In this document: piece after piece, positions 1 through 8,762 of the stretch | How the letters are laid out: each line of letters starts with the position of its first letter | Numbering within the stretch: the stretch's first letter is position 1 | Assembly: GCA_025057115.1 (NCBI GenBank) | Contig: JANWWZ010000002.1 | Location: 124,001-188,000 of the forward strand | Direction: 5' to 3' | DNA length: 64,000 nucleotides | Source: Bernardetiaceae bacterium | GTDB taxonomy: Bacteria; Bacteroidota; Bacteroidia; Cytophagales; Thermoflexibacteraceae | Made by a program: the position numbers and the translations under genes | The notes under the pieces: generated by a model | Told to the model about the DNA's origin: nothing | The model's input: only the letters and a program-made list of their open reading frames with translations | The model's database searches: none

Positions 1-26
1 AAATGTAATCAATGCACAAGTTTTGT

Positions 27-34
27 AACTTTGC
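27..34 (+). promoter_or_regulatory. Promoter -7 box for the first gene
   Basis: TAACTTTG matches the Bacteroidota -7 consensus TAnnTTTG. It lies 17 nt before an ATG at 52, which supports that ATG over the TTG at 31. The -33 element would fall near the window edge and cannot be judged. Confidence 0.55.
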
Positions 35-51
35 TCACTATTTCAAACCTT

Positions 52-471
52 ATGTTGCTACAAAAGATTAGAAGATACTTTATTGGCGGAAAAGCAAATC
101 CGCAAGAACAACGCACTGCTTTTGCCTCGTGGGAAATAATACAAAACCGCAAGTGTTTAGTACTTACTTTCAATGGCATATTTACGGAAGCAGAAGCAGA
201 AAAATTTACCCAACAGCTTAGCCAAGAAATGCAATCATGCAAAGAGGACGAAAAGGTGCCTATTGTATGCCGCTGTTACCACATGGTAGATTACGAAGCC
301 CATGCAAGAATTATTTTCCAAAATTTTTTGCAAACTTATCTAGATAAAATAGATAGCCTCTGGATTATTACTGAATCTGTTGTCATTAGATATGGGGGCA
401 AATTAATTGGCATGTTTGTAGAAATTCCCGTTAGAGTTGTCAATGAAGAAAGCAAAGTTTTGCTGTATTGA
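52..471 (+). CDS. Small STAS/SpoIIAA-like protein, unknown role
   Basis: This 139-residue protein has no signal peptide or membrane segment. Its mix of a central hydrophobic strand (CLVLTFNG), amphipathic helices and a closing strand (IPVRVVNEE) resembles small SpoIIAA/STAS-like proteins that are common and poorly characterised in Bacteroidota. The reading frame is open to the window start, but the ATG at 52 sits just behind a good -7 box, so I take that as the start. The gene ends 23 nt before the end of the convergent permease gene. The gene at 59945 has a broadly similar size and fold pattern. The family call rests on pattern only and could be wrong; no function is claimed. Confidence 0.55.
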   Translation: MLLQKIRRYFIGGKANPQEQRTAFASWEIIQNRKCLVLTFNGIFTEAEAEKFTQQLSQEMQSCKEDEKVPIVCRCYHMVDYEAHARIIFQNFLQTYLDKIDSLWIITESVVIRYGGKLIGMFVEIPVRVVNEESKVLLY

Positions 472-494
472 ACCAAAATTACATGAGCTTAATT

Positions 495-2198
495 TTAGGG
501 GGATTGGCTTTTTGCTAGCTTGCTGTGTTGATAGCTGTAGCCGAAATAAATGACAACACCTGCAAAAGTCCATACTAAAAAGCGTACCCAATTGGTAGTG
601 CCTAGCTCGCTCATTAAGTAGAGGTTGCATAATAGCCCTAACATGGGAATGAGAGAGGGTTTTGTTATAAAACTATAAACAGCTGCTACAAGACACACGA
701 CAATAAAACCATAAGTTGGAATTTTTTGCTTAAAACTCTCCCAATTATCATAGGTGAAAAAGGCTTTTACATTTTCAGGGGAATAAAGATAAATGCCTAA
801 AGCAAGCAATAAAAGTAGAGGAGGGACAATCCAACGGCTATTAATGTAAGGTATTTTGAATCGAGCGTTTTTATTCAGTCCGTGCTGTTCCATGTAAAGT
901 ACTCCTCCACATACAATGACAAAGGCAAACAAGGTTCCGATGCTGGTCAAGTCAGTAACTTCGGTAAGGTTCATAAAAAGGGCAGGGATGGCAACTACCA
1001 GTCCTGTAACAATAGTAGCGAAGGAAGGCGTTTTATACCTAGCGTGAATTTGTGCAAACTTAGGGGGCAGCAATCCATCGCGGCTCATGACCATCCAAAT
1101 ACGCGGCTGACCCATTTGAAAGACTAACAAAACTCCCGCCATAGCTATGACCGCGCTTAGGGCAACTAGTCCAGACATGAAGTCCAAGTCTACTAAAGTG
1201 AAAATATGGGCTAAAGGATCGCCTACGGCAAGCTCAGTATAAGGCACTACCCCTGTGAGAATCAGAGCAATAAGCACGTATAAAACCGTACAAATCAGCA
1301 AGGAGAGAAACATAGATCGCGGCAAATCGCGTTGGGGATTTTTGCACTCTTCTGCAGTGGTAGAAATGGCATCAAATCCTATGTAGGCAAAAAACACCGC
1401 CGAAACGCCTTTTAGCACTCCCGCAACGCCATTGGGAGCAAAAGGTAGCCAGTTTTCTGGCTTTACATAAAAAGCTCCCACGACAATCACTGCCGCAATC
1501 ACAGAGAGTTTAAAAATTACCATGAGGTTGGCTGTTTGTTTAGTTTCGCGAATGCCAATGTAAACTAACCACGTGATAATGATGACAATGGCTAAGGCTG
1601 GCAAGTCTGCAATGATGCGAACCCCTGCTATTTGGGGTGCATGTTCCCAAGCTAGATAGGCTTCTTGCTCTGAAAGAGGAAAGTCACTAAGGGCTTTACC
1701 TGCCTCAAGTCCTTGTGCCACAAGGGAATGAGTGCGAAAAGCCGTAAGGTAATCCATCGAAAAGTAATAGGGGATTTCCCAGCCAAATCCTGCCAACAGC
1801 CCTGTGAAATAGTCACTCCACGAAATGGCTACCGCGATATTTCCAATGGCATACTCCATGAGCAAATTCCAGCCGATAATCCAAGCTATTAACTCGCCAA
1901 AAGAAGCATACGCATAGGTGTAAGCACTTCCCGAAACAGGAATAGTGCTTGCAAACTCTGCGTAGCACATGGCAGAAAAGCCACATGCAACAGCGGTAAA
2001 AATGAATAAAAAGACTACTGCTGGTCCTCCCGCTGCACTGGCGTTGCCAATAGTGCTGAAAATGCCCGCTCCCACAATGGCAGCAATGCCAAAAGCAGTA
2101 AGGTCCAGCAGGGAGAGATTCTTTTGCAAAGAAGAGTGCGTGGCTTCTGGGTGTACTTCCTTTAGGCTTTTGCGGCGAAAAAGTGTATGCAAATTCAT
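495..2198 (-). CDS. APC-family amino acid permease
   Basis: This is a cytoplasmic-membrane transporter of the amino acid-polyamine-organocation family, probably proton-coupled uptake or exchange of amino acids. The N-terminus carries the family signature in the first helix (FGIAAIVGAGIFS, about residues 35-47), followed by roughly twelve hydrophobic segments, and the first half is richer in conserved glycines. The C-terminal extra helices resemble the CAT (cationic amino acid) subgroup such as YfnA. The start used is the ATG giving MNLHTLFRRK, which matches relatives; a GTG 24 nt upstream is possible. The substrate cannot be read from sequence. The next gene on the same strand, an ABC permease, ends about 80 nt upstream, so co-transcription is possible but unproven. 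Confidence 0.88.
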   Translation of the reverse strand: MNLHTLFRRKSLKEVHPEATHSSLQKNLSLLDLTAFGIAAIVGAGIFSTIGNASAAGGPAVVFLFIFTAVACGFSAMCYAEFASTIPVSGSAYTYAYASFGELIAWIIGWNLLMEYAIGNIAVAISWSDYFTGLLAGFGWEIPYYFSMDYLTAFRTHSLVAQGLEAGKALSDFPLSEQEAYLAWEHAPQIAGVRIIADLPALAIVIIITWLVYIGIRETKQTANLMVIFKLSVIAAVIVVGAFYVKPENWLPFAPNGVAGVLKGVSAVFFAYIGFDAISTTAEECKNPQRDLPRSMFLSLLICTVLYVLIALILTGVVPYTELAVGDPLAHIFTLVDLDFMSGLVALSAVIAMAGVLLVFQMGQPRIWMVMSRDGLLPPKFAQIHARYKTPSFATIVTGLVVAIPALFMNLTEVTDLTSIGTLFAFVIVCGGVLYMEQHGLNKNARFKIPYINSRWIVPPLLLLLALGIYLYSPENVKAFFTYDNWESFKQKIPTYGFIVVCLVAAVYSFITKPSLIPMLGLLCNLYLMSELGTTNWVRFLVWTFAGVVIYFGYSYQHSKLAKSQSP

Positions 2199-2277
2199 TT
2201 TTTCATTTTCTGGCTTTTCCACTCAGGCAAAAAAAGCCAAACTTTACAGCAAATCCAAGTTTGAAATATTTTGCCTT

Positions 2278-3420
2278 CTAGTGCATAATCTCAGCAGGAT
2301 CGGCAATAGCGCTGCGCCATGCAGGCACTAAAGTAGCCACTAAGTAAGGCACTACCGACAAAAGTATGATGAAAAAGAGACTGGTAAGGGATACGTAAGG
2401 CTGCAAATGAAAGGAAGGGTAAAGCACGGACCAGCCTGCAAGCAAAGGCTTCAAAAAAGCAGCATCTGCTATGAAAACGTGCCCCCAAGCTAGGATAATG
2501 CCCAACCCAGTAGCTGAAAAGGAAATCAAGAACGCTTCTACAAGCCTAAGGCGCAGGACTTCTTCAACATGCCAACCACATGCCTTTAGCACTGCTGTTT
2601 CGTAGCGCTCCTGGGTAGAACTGCCTGCGGCCCGTTCCCAAGCCAGTACGAGCATGGAAAGAAAGGCAAAAAGTCCAGCGTACATTACCAAGCCGCCGCG
2701 CCAGCCAAACAAAGTTTGATAAGTAGCCATGAGTTGAGACTTAGTTACAACGCGCAAAGAGGGAAACATCCAATCGATTTTTCTGCCGATGTTATCCACT
2801 TCTAGGGGATTGTGTATCCTTATAGCAATATCAGTACATTGATTTTGAGCATATTGCAAGATTTTTCGCGCCTGTTGGGCTTGCAAGGCTATCATGTCGC
2901 GGGTAAGAAGGGAAGTTTCAACAGGAAACTGACCCACAATTTCAAATTGATAGGGATGCTCTCCCACATCAGTAAGGGCTAAAAAATCTCCTACTTGAAG
3001 ATTGCGCAATTGAGCTACTCCACTGCCGATAATTACTTGCCCACTATCCAAGTTAGGAATGGAAATTCCATTTAATAAAGGCAAACCCGTGAGGGTAGTA
3101 TCCACTGCTACAAGGGTGAATACGGCTCCTGTGGCGGCGTCGTACCAATATCCCCATGTGCGCTGGTGAATGCTCTTAATGCCGCGAATTTTCCGCAGAG
3201 AATCTATAAGAGTTTGTTCTATCGGGACGAGCCTACCTCCTGCCAGGCGCTGGACCCATAGTTCGGGCAGGTGATGCAGTATAACCCCTGCCTCTCTTTG
3301 AACGGCATCACTGAACAATATTGCCGAAGAGAAAACCGCTACCGTAAAAGCATAAATGCTAAGTGTGAAGAGGTACTTCCGCCATTTTCTGGCTAAGGAA
3401 AGCAAAGCGTAGGCAAGCAA
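2278..3420 (-). CDS. FtsX/MacB-type ABC transporter permease, orphan
   Basis: This 380-residue protein has one N-terminal membrane helix (about residues 14-38), a large extracytoplasmic domain (about 40-235) and three C-terminal helices. That is the layout of FtsX/LolE-type permease subunits that move lipoproteins or other envelope substrates, or act mechanically. A motif in the soluble domain (WVQRLAGGR) may be diagnostic of a subfamily. The gene starts 6 nt after dnaJ stops, so it is probably read from the grpE-dnaJ transcript. No ATP-binding partner lies next to it. The only nearby ATPase, at 6550, is on the other strand and looks GldA-like. The partner and substrate are unknown. Confidence 0.75.
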   Translation of the reverse strand: MLAYALLSLARKWRKYLFTLSIYAFTVAVFSSAILFSDAVQREAGVILHHLPELWVQRLAGGRLVPIEQTLIDSLRKIRGIKSIHQRTWGYWYDAATGAVFTLVAVDTTLTGLPLLNGISIPNLDSGQVIIGSGVAQLRNLQVGDFLALTDVGEHPYQFEIVGQFPVETSLLTRDMIALQAQQARKILQYAQNQCTDIAIRIHNPLEVDNIGRKIDWMFPSLRVVTKSQLMATYQTLFGWRGGLVMYAGLFAFLSMLVLAWERAAGSSTQERYETAVLKACGWHVEEVLRLRLVEAFLISFSATGLGIILAWGHVFIADAAFLKPLLAGWSVLYPSFHLQPYVSLTSLFFIILLSVVPYLVATLVPAWRSAIADPAEIMH

Positions 3421-3426
3421 GGCACA

Positions 3427-4566
3427 TTAACTAAAATATTCCTTCATCCGTCCGAAAAAACCCCTTTCACTTCTTTCAGGTTGTGGCTTAAAGTTAGGAG
3501 AATGGCGAAGTTTTTCTAACAATGCTTTTTCTTCTTTTGTCAGGTTTTGAGGCGTCCACACATTCACATGAATGATTTGGTCGCCTACGTTGGGACCATT
3601 GAGTTCCTTAATGCCTTTGCCTTTGAGCCGAAGGACTTTCCCGCTCTGAGTGCCAGGGGCAATCTCTATTTTAGCTTTGCCATCAATTGTAGGTACTTCT
3701 AGGGTAGTTCCTAAAGCCACGTCTATAAAACTAACGTAAAGGTCGTAGTGCAGGTGAATGCCTTCGCGCTTGAAAAGAGGGTTTTCCTCCTCCTCTATTA
3801 CAATGAGTAAGTCGCCTGGAACGCCGCCGCGAGGAGGAAAATTCCCCTTGCCGTTCATTTGCAGTTGCATGCCGTCTTCTACTCCCGCGGGGACTTTAAT
3901 AGTAATTACTTCGTCTTCAGAAATAGTGCCGTTGCCTGCGCAACTCAAGCAGCGCTCGTTGATGGTCTTGCCTTCGCCGCCACAAGCCGGACAAGTACTA
4001 GTAGAAACCATTTGCCCCAACATGGTATTGACTATTTTTCTCACTTGTCCAGTGCCATTGCAACTATAGCAATTGCTAAAAGAAACGCCATTTTTAGCTC
4101 CTGTTCCGTTGCAACTGCTACAGGCTACTTGGCGACGCACCTTGACCTTCTTTTCTACCCCGTGGGCAATTTCCTGCAAAGTAAGTTTGAGCTTAATGCG
4201 CAAGTTAGTACCCTTGCGACGGCTGGATCTACTGCCACCTGTACGACTGCCAAAGAAATCGCCGAAAATAGTATCTTCAAAGATGCTACCGAAGCTGGAG
4301 AAAATGTCTTCAACTGTAACTCCGCCACTAAAGCTGCTATTTACTCCTTCGTGTCCGTAGCGGTCGTAGCGAGCTCTTTTTTCGGGGTCGCTTAGCACTT
4401 CGTAAGCTTCAGCAGCTTCTTTAAACTTTTCCTCCGCTTCCTTATCACCAGGATTTTTGTCGGGGTGATACTTGATGGCAGTTCGGCGATAGGCTTTTTT
4501 GATTTCCTCTGGCGTTGCATTACGGTCCACGCCAAGAATGTCATAGTAGTCCCTCTTAGTTGCCAT
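3427..4566 (-). CDS. dnaJ: Chaperone DnaJ (Hsp40)
   Basis: DnaJ is a co-chaperone that delivers unfolded proteins to DnaK and stimulates its ATPase. The order is classical type I: J domain (residues 1-70) with the catalytic HPD in YHPDKNPGD, a Gly/Phe-rich linker, four zinc-finger repeats ([32 protein letters not shown]; about 148-215), then the C-terminal substrate-binding domains. The 379-residue length is normal. It lies 15 nt downstream of grpE and 6 nt upstream of an ABC permease, forming a grpE-dnaJ-permease unit. dnaK is not in the window. No CIRCE or other heat-shock operator was recognised upstream of grpE. Confidence 0.98.
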   Translation of the reverse strand: MATKRDYYDILGVDRNATPEEIKKAYRRTAIKYHPDKNPGDKEAEEKFKEAAEAYEVLSDPEKRARYDRYGHEGVNSSFSGGVTVEDIFSSFGSIFEDTIFGDFFGSRTGGSRSSRRKGTNLRIKLKLTLQEIAHGVEKKVKVRRQVACSSCNGTGAKNGVSFSNCYSCNGTGQVRKIVNTMLGQMVSTSTCPACGGEGKTINERCLSCAGNGTISEDEVITIKVPAGVEDGMQLQMNGKGNFPPRGGVPGDLLIVIEEEENPLFKREGIHLHYDLYVSFIDVALGTTLEVPTIDGKAKIEIAPGTQSGKVLRLKGKGIKELNGPNVGDQIIHVNVWTPQNLTKEEKALLEKLRHSPNFKPQPERSERGFFGRMKEYFS

Positions 4567-4581
4567 AGCTACTAATTTCTA

Positions 4582-5193
4582 TTAGGTACCTACAACTACC
4601 TTTGCAAAACGAATGACTTTTTCTCCCAGTATATAACCTTTTTCTACTTCTTCTACTACTTTGCCCTTCATTTCCTCTGAGGGAGCCGCCACTTGAGTAA
4701 TAGCTTCGTGCAAATCTGGATTGAACACCTCTCCTTGAGCGGAGAAAGATTTCAGCCCTTTGCTTTCCAGTACTTTAAGCAATTTCGTGTAAATAAGCTC
4801 AAAGCCTTGCCGCATGGCTTGATTACTTTGCGTATCAGTGGTAAGGGATTTTTGAGCTCGCTCAAAGTCATCTAATACTGGCAAGAGTTTCAATATTAGC
4901 TCTTCATTAGCCATTACCAGAAATTCTTGCCGTTCTTTGGCTACTCGCTTGCGATAATTTTCAAAATCGGCGTAAAGACGCAAATACTTATCTTTTACCT
5001 CGTTGAGTTCTTCTTTGAGCTTTTGAATAGGTTCTGGTTCAGGCATGTGAGGAGGTATATGTTCATGATGTTCTGCTTGGGCTGCAGTTGAGTTAGAAGC
5101 CTCCCCATGCGTATTGTTGTTGCTTTCCTGAGCCTGTGAATCTGCCTGCTGGTCAAGGGAATTGGATAGGTTGTTAGTGTTTTGTTCTTCCAT
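4582..5193 (-). CDS. grpE: Nucleotide exchange factor GrpE
   Basis: GrpE releases ADP from DnaK and acts with DnaJ in the cytoplasm. The 203-residue protein has a low-complexity Gln/Asn/Glu-rich N-terminal tail (about 1-60), a long helical dimerisation region containing KDKYLRLYADFENYRKR (about 70-90), and the C-terminal beta-wing domain with HEAITQVAAP. All are hallmarks of GrpE. It is the first gene of the grpE-dnaJ unit. A candidate promoter lies about 90 nt upstream. Confidence 0.97.
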   Translation of the reverse strand: MEEQNTNNLSNSLDQQADSQAQESNNNTHGEASNSTAAQAEHHEHIPPHMPEPEPIQKLKEELNEVKDKYLRLYADFENYRKRVAKERQEFLVMANEELILKLLPVLDDFERAQKSLTTDTQSNQAMRQGFELIYTKLLKVLESKGLKSFSAQGEVFNPDLHEAITQVAAPSEEMKGKVVEEVEKGYILGEKVIRFAKVVVGT

Positions 5194-5281
5194 ATGCTTG
5201 GTTATTAATTTAGCAACTTCTTGTCATCAATTCACCTGCCAAAAGCGACAAAGCTGCCAAAATGGCACTGAATTGCCCTTA

Positions 5282-5312
5282 CAAAACTAATGCTTTTAAA
5301 CAAAAACCAACA
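5282..5312 (-). promoter_or_regulatory. Candidate promoter of the grpE-dnaJ operon
   Basis: On the minus strand, TAGTTTTG (5289-5282) matches TAnnTTTG, with a TTG about 18 nt further upstream. Transcription would begin near 5276, giving an untranslated leader of about 80 nt before grpE. That is long for this window. Confidence 0.4.
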
Positions 5313-5325
5313 GCTTGAATCATGG

Positions 5326-5724
5326 CTATGGTTGCTTTAATGTATATTCCACTAGGCTCAGTAGTGTTTCTTTGCTCAAGGGTTTGCGGCAAAATGCGTT
5401 AAAATGTGCCTCTTTACAGGCTTGTTCGTATTCTTCTTCGGTGAAGGCAGTCAAAGCAATAGCTTTGAAGCGTTGGGTAGGATAGTCTTTTCGAAGGTTG
5501 ACAAGCAGGTCAATGCCGTTTCCTTCGCAATTATCTAAATTAATATCCATGATGATCAAATCAATAGAGATTTTTCGCAAAATGTTTGCAAGCTCTGCTC
5601 GACTATCTGCACAATACACATTGTAATAATCCGACAAGTACTGGCGAAAGAGAAAGGCATTAATTTTATCATCCTCTACTATTAGTATATTAGCCTTAGG
5701 CGTTTCAGATGGCAGGTCAATCAT
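5326..5724 (-). CDS. Single-domain response regulator (CheY-like)
   Basis: This is a stand-alone receiver domain of 132 residues with no output domain. The acidic pocket is EDD (17-19), the phospho-acceptor is Asp60 in IIMDINLD, the switch threonine is Thr92 in ALTAF, and the conserved lysine is Lys114 in RKP. It probably relays phosphate or signals by protein contact. No histidine kinase lies beside it; the hybrid kinase at 23617 has its own receiver and a separate partner. The ATG start is followed by a short variable tail before the first strand, as is normal. Confidence 0.92.
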   Translation of the reverse strand: MIDLPSETPKANILIVEDDKINAFLFRQYLSDYYNVYCADSRAELANILRKISIDLIIMDINLDNCEGNGIDLLVNLRKDYPTQRFKAIALTAFTEEEYEQACKEAHFNAFCRKPLSKETLLSLVEYTLKQP

Positions 5725-6549
5725 AGGTAAGATTAAAGGTGAACTATACCAATATACTAACCTACTTGCTTTTTGGCAACTTAAGATAGTTTGAATGCCA
5801 CCCCTTAAGTGGCGAAAGTAAAGCAGATTTTTTGCAAAAAATCAGCAGTAACTATTTCCAAGTCGTTAGCAGATAATGCTAGTAGGAGCAGAACGTTTAA
5901 AAAGATTCATCGCTTTGGCAACCTTCAGTTTTTTTACTCTAGCAAAAAATTTGACTTTCCTGCAGAACTCCATCCTAAGTTTTCTTTCATCGGCTGATTT
6001 TACAGTGCAAGAAAACTGCACTGCACATTTTCTCAATTTTACATTCAAATTTTTTGGTTGAGCAGGTAAGTTAATTGTTTTGCTGCCTTTTTATTCCCTG
6101 ATTTACAAAAGGTTATTAACAAAAGTGCACAAAAAAACTCCCAAAATTGAAAATGGAAATTCAAAAAAATTTCCAATTCGCTTGCTTGAATTCTAATAGG
6201 CTCAAGTAAAGATAGTTTTGCGCTTTGTGCTCTTTATTGTTAGATGCAACCACAGTAGTAGCTTTATAGCAAATGCAAAAATTTGCGTTTTAGCGATCTT
6301 GGAAAATTTACCCAAGGTAGATATACCTTTCACTTCAACCTGTTCTTTTACAGCGCAAAGATCAACACAAACAACCTCAGTTAATTACTCGCCTTAAGTG
6401 GTTTTGGCAAACAATTGCAAAATCAAACATTTTACGTTTGCCTTTGCGTCCATTCACAAGCGGTTTTGCAAGTAGTTGCCAGGCAAACTCGCCCATTGAT
6501 GGTAAACTTTTTATTTACTTTTGCAAGTGCCTAAGAAACGTACAAATCC
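5725..6549. other. Non-coding stretch with several inverted repeats
   Basis: These 825 nt have no convincing gene; the short open frames overlap one another and lack known motifs. Visible structure: a perfect 18-bp palindrome at 5826-5843, a hairpin with arms CAGTGCA/TGCACTG at 6003-6023, another with arms TGGAAATT/AATTTCCA at 6154-6175, and GCAAAT/ATTTGC at 6269-6286. A -7-like TAGTTTTG lies at 6213-6220, so a short transcript could be made from here, but no T-tailed terminator was found. Confidence 0.45.
6496..6523 (+). promoter_or_regulatory. Promoter of the GldA-like ATPase gene
   Basis: TTG (6496-6498), a 17-nt spacer and TACTTTTG (6516-6523) fit the Bacteroidota TTG-N17-23-TAnnTTTG promoter. 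The start codon is 26 nt downstream. Confidence 0.6.
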
Positions 6550-7275
6550 ATGTCAGTAATAGTGTCGGAACTGGTCAAGCAGTATGGTAGCCAGTTAGCA
6601 GTCAATAAAGTTTCCTTCAAAGCCAACAAAGGCGAAATTGTAGGTTTTTTAGGACCCAATGGCGCTGGCAAATCCACTACTATGAAAATTGCTACGGGCT
6701 ATTTGCCTGCCACTTCGGGCAGTGTTACCATTTGCGGCTATGATATTGCTCAGCAGAGTTACAAAGCAAGGCGACAAATTGGCTACCTCCCTGAACATAA
6801 TCCGCTTTATTTGGATATGTACGTACAAGAACACCTAGCTTTTGCTGGCAAACTATATGGACTGAAAGGCAATTATCTTCAACGGCGCATTGAAGAAATG
6901 ATAGAACGCTGCGGACTGGAGCGCGAACGGCATAAAAAAGCAGGTGCTCTCTCTAAAGGCTATCGGCAGCGGCTCGGATTAGCTCTTGCCCTTATCCACG
7001 ATCCTGCAGTACTTATCTTAGATGAGCCTACTACTGGGCTGGACCCTAACCAAATTATCGAAATTCGGCAGTTAATAGCCAGCGTAGCAGAACACAAAAC
7101 AGTAATTCTTTCCACTCACATCATGCAAGAAGTGCAAGCCATTTGCCACCGCGTAGTGATTATCCATTTAGGGAAGGTGGTGGCTGATGCTCCTGTAAAC
7201 CAGCTTACTGCCCATGCAAGCATGGAAGAAATCTTCCGCCAATTCACCCAATCGCTTGCAGAAGAATCTCAATAA
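6550..7275 (+). CDS. ABC transporter ATP-binding protein, GldA-like
   Basis: This is a cytoplasmic ATPase subunit of an ABC-2-type transporter. It has Walker A (GPNGAGKST, about residues 35-43), the ABC signature (LSKGYRQR, about 135) and Walker B (LILDEP, about 157-162), followed by the switch histidine in LSTHIMQE. The sequence resembles GldA of the Bacteroidota gliding system. At 241 residues it is clearly shorter than the roughly 300-residue GldA I know, the C-terminal extension being missing. GldF and GldG, the permease partners, are not in the window. It could equally be another ABC-2 drug or polysaccharide exporter ATPase, so no symbol is given. It ends in a 7-bp convergent overlap with the next gene. 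Confidence 0.8.
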   Translation: MSVIVSELVKQYGSQLAVNKVSFKANKGEIVGFLGPNGAGKSTTMKIATGYLPATSGSVTICGYDIAQQSYKARRQIGYLPEHNPLYLDMYVQEHLAFAGKLYGLKGNYLQRRIEEMIERCGLERERHKKAGALSKGYRQRLGLALALIHDPAVLILDEPTTGLDPNQIIEIRQLIASVAEHKTVILSTHIMQEVQAICHRVVIIHLGKVVADAPVNQLTAHASMEEIFRQFTQSLAEESQ

Positions 7276-8117
7276 ACAGCTTCTACGACAAACCCCTTTT
7301 TGCGCAGCAAGTGAATCAGCCCTTCTTCTCCTGCTAAGTGTCCTGCTCCTACGGCATAAAAAGTCGGTTTTTCAGCACTAAAATGAGCGATGCGTTCTAC
7401 CCAGTTGCGATTGCGCTGAACCAGTAACGATTGCTGATATTCCTTAAAAGCAGCGTCGGATTGTTGAATGAGTTGGTACAGAGCGCTAATGTCTTGGTTC
7501 TTATATGCATTTATCAATTGGCTTATTTGGTCGGAAGGCTGGTCGAGCAGTTGCATTAGAAGGGCTGCCTGTTGTTCTAACGAAATGGCATCTAATGCCT
7601 TTAACTGGTCAGCAACGGTTTCAATACCAGCTATTTCTTTTTGCTGTTGCTTGGCTATTTTGATTAGTTCCACCTCGTAAGACACCGTAGGGCAGTTGAT
7701 GGCACGGGGCGTAACCAGCCAGGAAAGAAAAATAGGTTTAACAATGCCTAAAAAAGTCAGGTCTAGCCCAACGGAGTCGCGGAAAAACTTATCAAGGCGA
7801 GCATAATCAGTTGCAGCAAGCAAATCCTTGAGATGCTTTCCGTTGGGCATAGCAATTCCATGCATGGCTTGCAGAAAAACGGTAGGATCGCTGAGGTTGA
7901 GTTCTGTTACCAGGCGTTGGCATTCTTGCAAGGCAGTAGGAACCGCAGGCGGCAAAAAGAAGTCTTGTTTGCAAAGTAAGTGGATAGTGCCGAACAAATA
8001 GGAGCTTTTTTCCAATCCATTGCCTGAAATGCGCCAAAGCAAAGCATTTTCTTGCTGCTGGGCATCTACAAAGCGCAAAACCAGCAAAAAGAAAGCTAAG
8101 AATGCAGTTTTTTTCAT
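7269..8117 (-). CDS. TraB/GumN family protein, exported
   Basis: This 282-residue protein has an N-terminal signal peptide (cleavage likely near residue 20, FVDAQQQ). It carries the two conserved family motifs, GTIHLL near the start and GAGHLAG near the end, which in the TraB/Tiki clan are proposed to form a metal-dependent peptidase-like site. The enzymatic role of bacterial members is not established. It probably acts in the periplasm or outside. It lies downstream of a TlpA-like gene on the same strand with a 65-nt gap. Confidence 0.82.
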   Translation of the reverse strand: MKKTAFLAFFLLVLRFVDAQQQENALLWRISGNGLEKSSYLFGTIHLLCKQDFFLPPAVPTALQECQRLVTELNLSDPTVFLQAMHGIAMPNGKHLKDLLAATDYARLDKFFRDSVGLDLTFLGIVKPIFLSWLVTPRAINCPTVSYEVELIKIAKQQQKEIAGIETVADQLKALDAISLEQQAALLMQLLDQPSDQISQLINAYKNQDISALYQLIQQSDAAFKEYQQSLLVQRNRNWVERIAHFSAEKPTFYAVGAGHLAGEEGLIHLLRKKGFVVEAVY

Positions 8118-8182
8118 ATGCCCCGCGAAGAGGTCAAGAAAGTTGATTTCTATTTTTTGGTTTTAACCTCAAGTTTTTTAGC

Positions 8183-8728
8183 TTAACTTTTGGCAAGGAG
8201 TTTTTCAATGTCTTTTAAGAGGGCTTCTTTGCTGCTAGGTCGCTTAGCATTGTCATCTACCACTTTGCCATTTTTATCTATTAGCATGTAGCGCGGAATG
8301 CCCACCACTTGAAAGCGATTGTACAAGGCTTGCTTTTGTTCGTCAGTAGGAAGGAGATGATACCCTGGCATGGCAAACCTTTCCACTGTCTTGCGCCACG
8401 CATTTTCGCTGTCGTCAAAAGAAATGTAGAGGAAAACTACGTCTTTACCATTGAGCAGTTGGTGCAATTCTTTGGAATAAGGGAACTGCTGTCGGCAAGG
8501 TCCGCACCAAGAAGCCCAAAAGTCCACGTAAATCACCTTGCCCTTAAATTCACTGATGATTTCCTCAAAAGTTTTAGGTTTGCCTTGTTCATTAAGCGGA
8601 TTGATAAACTTTACATCATCAGATAGTTGCGCATCGCCATTTTCTTCAGAATAGTTAGCACTGGTTTCTGTAGGTTGGCAAGCAGTTAGCCAAAGTGCGC
8701 TTACCACAGTGATGAAATATTTGAACAT
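8183..8728 (-). CDS. TlpA-like thiol-disulfide oxidoreductase, lipoprotein
   Basis: This is a thioredoxin-fold protein of 181 residues with a lipoprotein signal (LWLTAC, Cys17), so it is probably membrane-anchored in the periplasm. The active site is WCGPC in YVDFWASWCGPCRQ (about residues 74-78). The cis-proline region reads GIPRYMLID. This TlpA/ResA type reduces or isomerises disulfides, often in cytochrome maturation, but no cytochrome genes are nearby. It follows an unknown membrane protein by 34 nt and may share its transcript. Confidence 0.88.
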   Translation of the reverse strand: MFKYFITVVSALWLTACQPTETSANYSEENGDAQLSDDVKFINPLNEQGKPKTFEEIISEFKGKVIYVDFWASWCGPCRQQFPYSKELHQLLNGKDVVFLYISFDDSENAWRKTVERFAMPGYHLLPTDEQKQALYNRFQVVGIPRYMLIDKNGKVVDDNAKRPSSKEALLKDIEKLLAKS

Positions 8729-8762
8729 ATGCTTAACAAGGGTTTAGGATTTATTTCAAAGT

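Noticed and set aside
3859-4395. 178-codon frame antisense to dnaJ
   Set aside because: Overlaps conserved dnaJ zinc-finger sequence on the other strand; composition reflects the dnaJ codons.
6550-7275. Firm assignment as gldA
   Set aside because: The protein lacks the C-terminal extension of the GldA I know and no gldF/gldG is adjacent, so only GldA-like is claimed.
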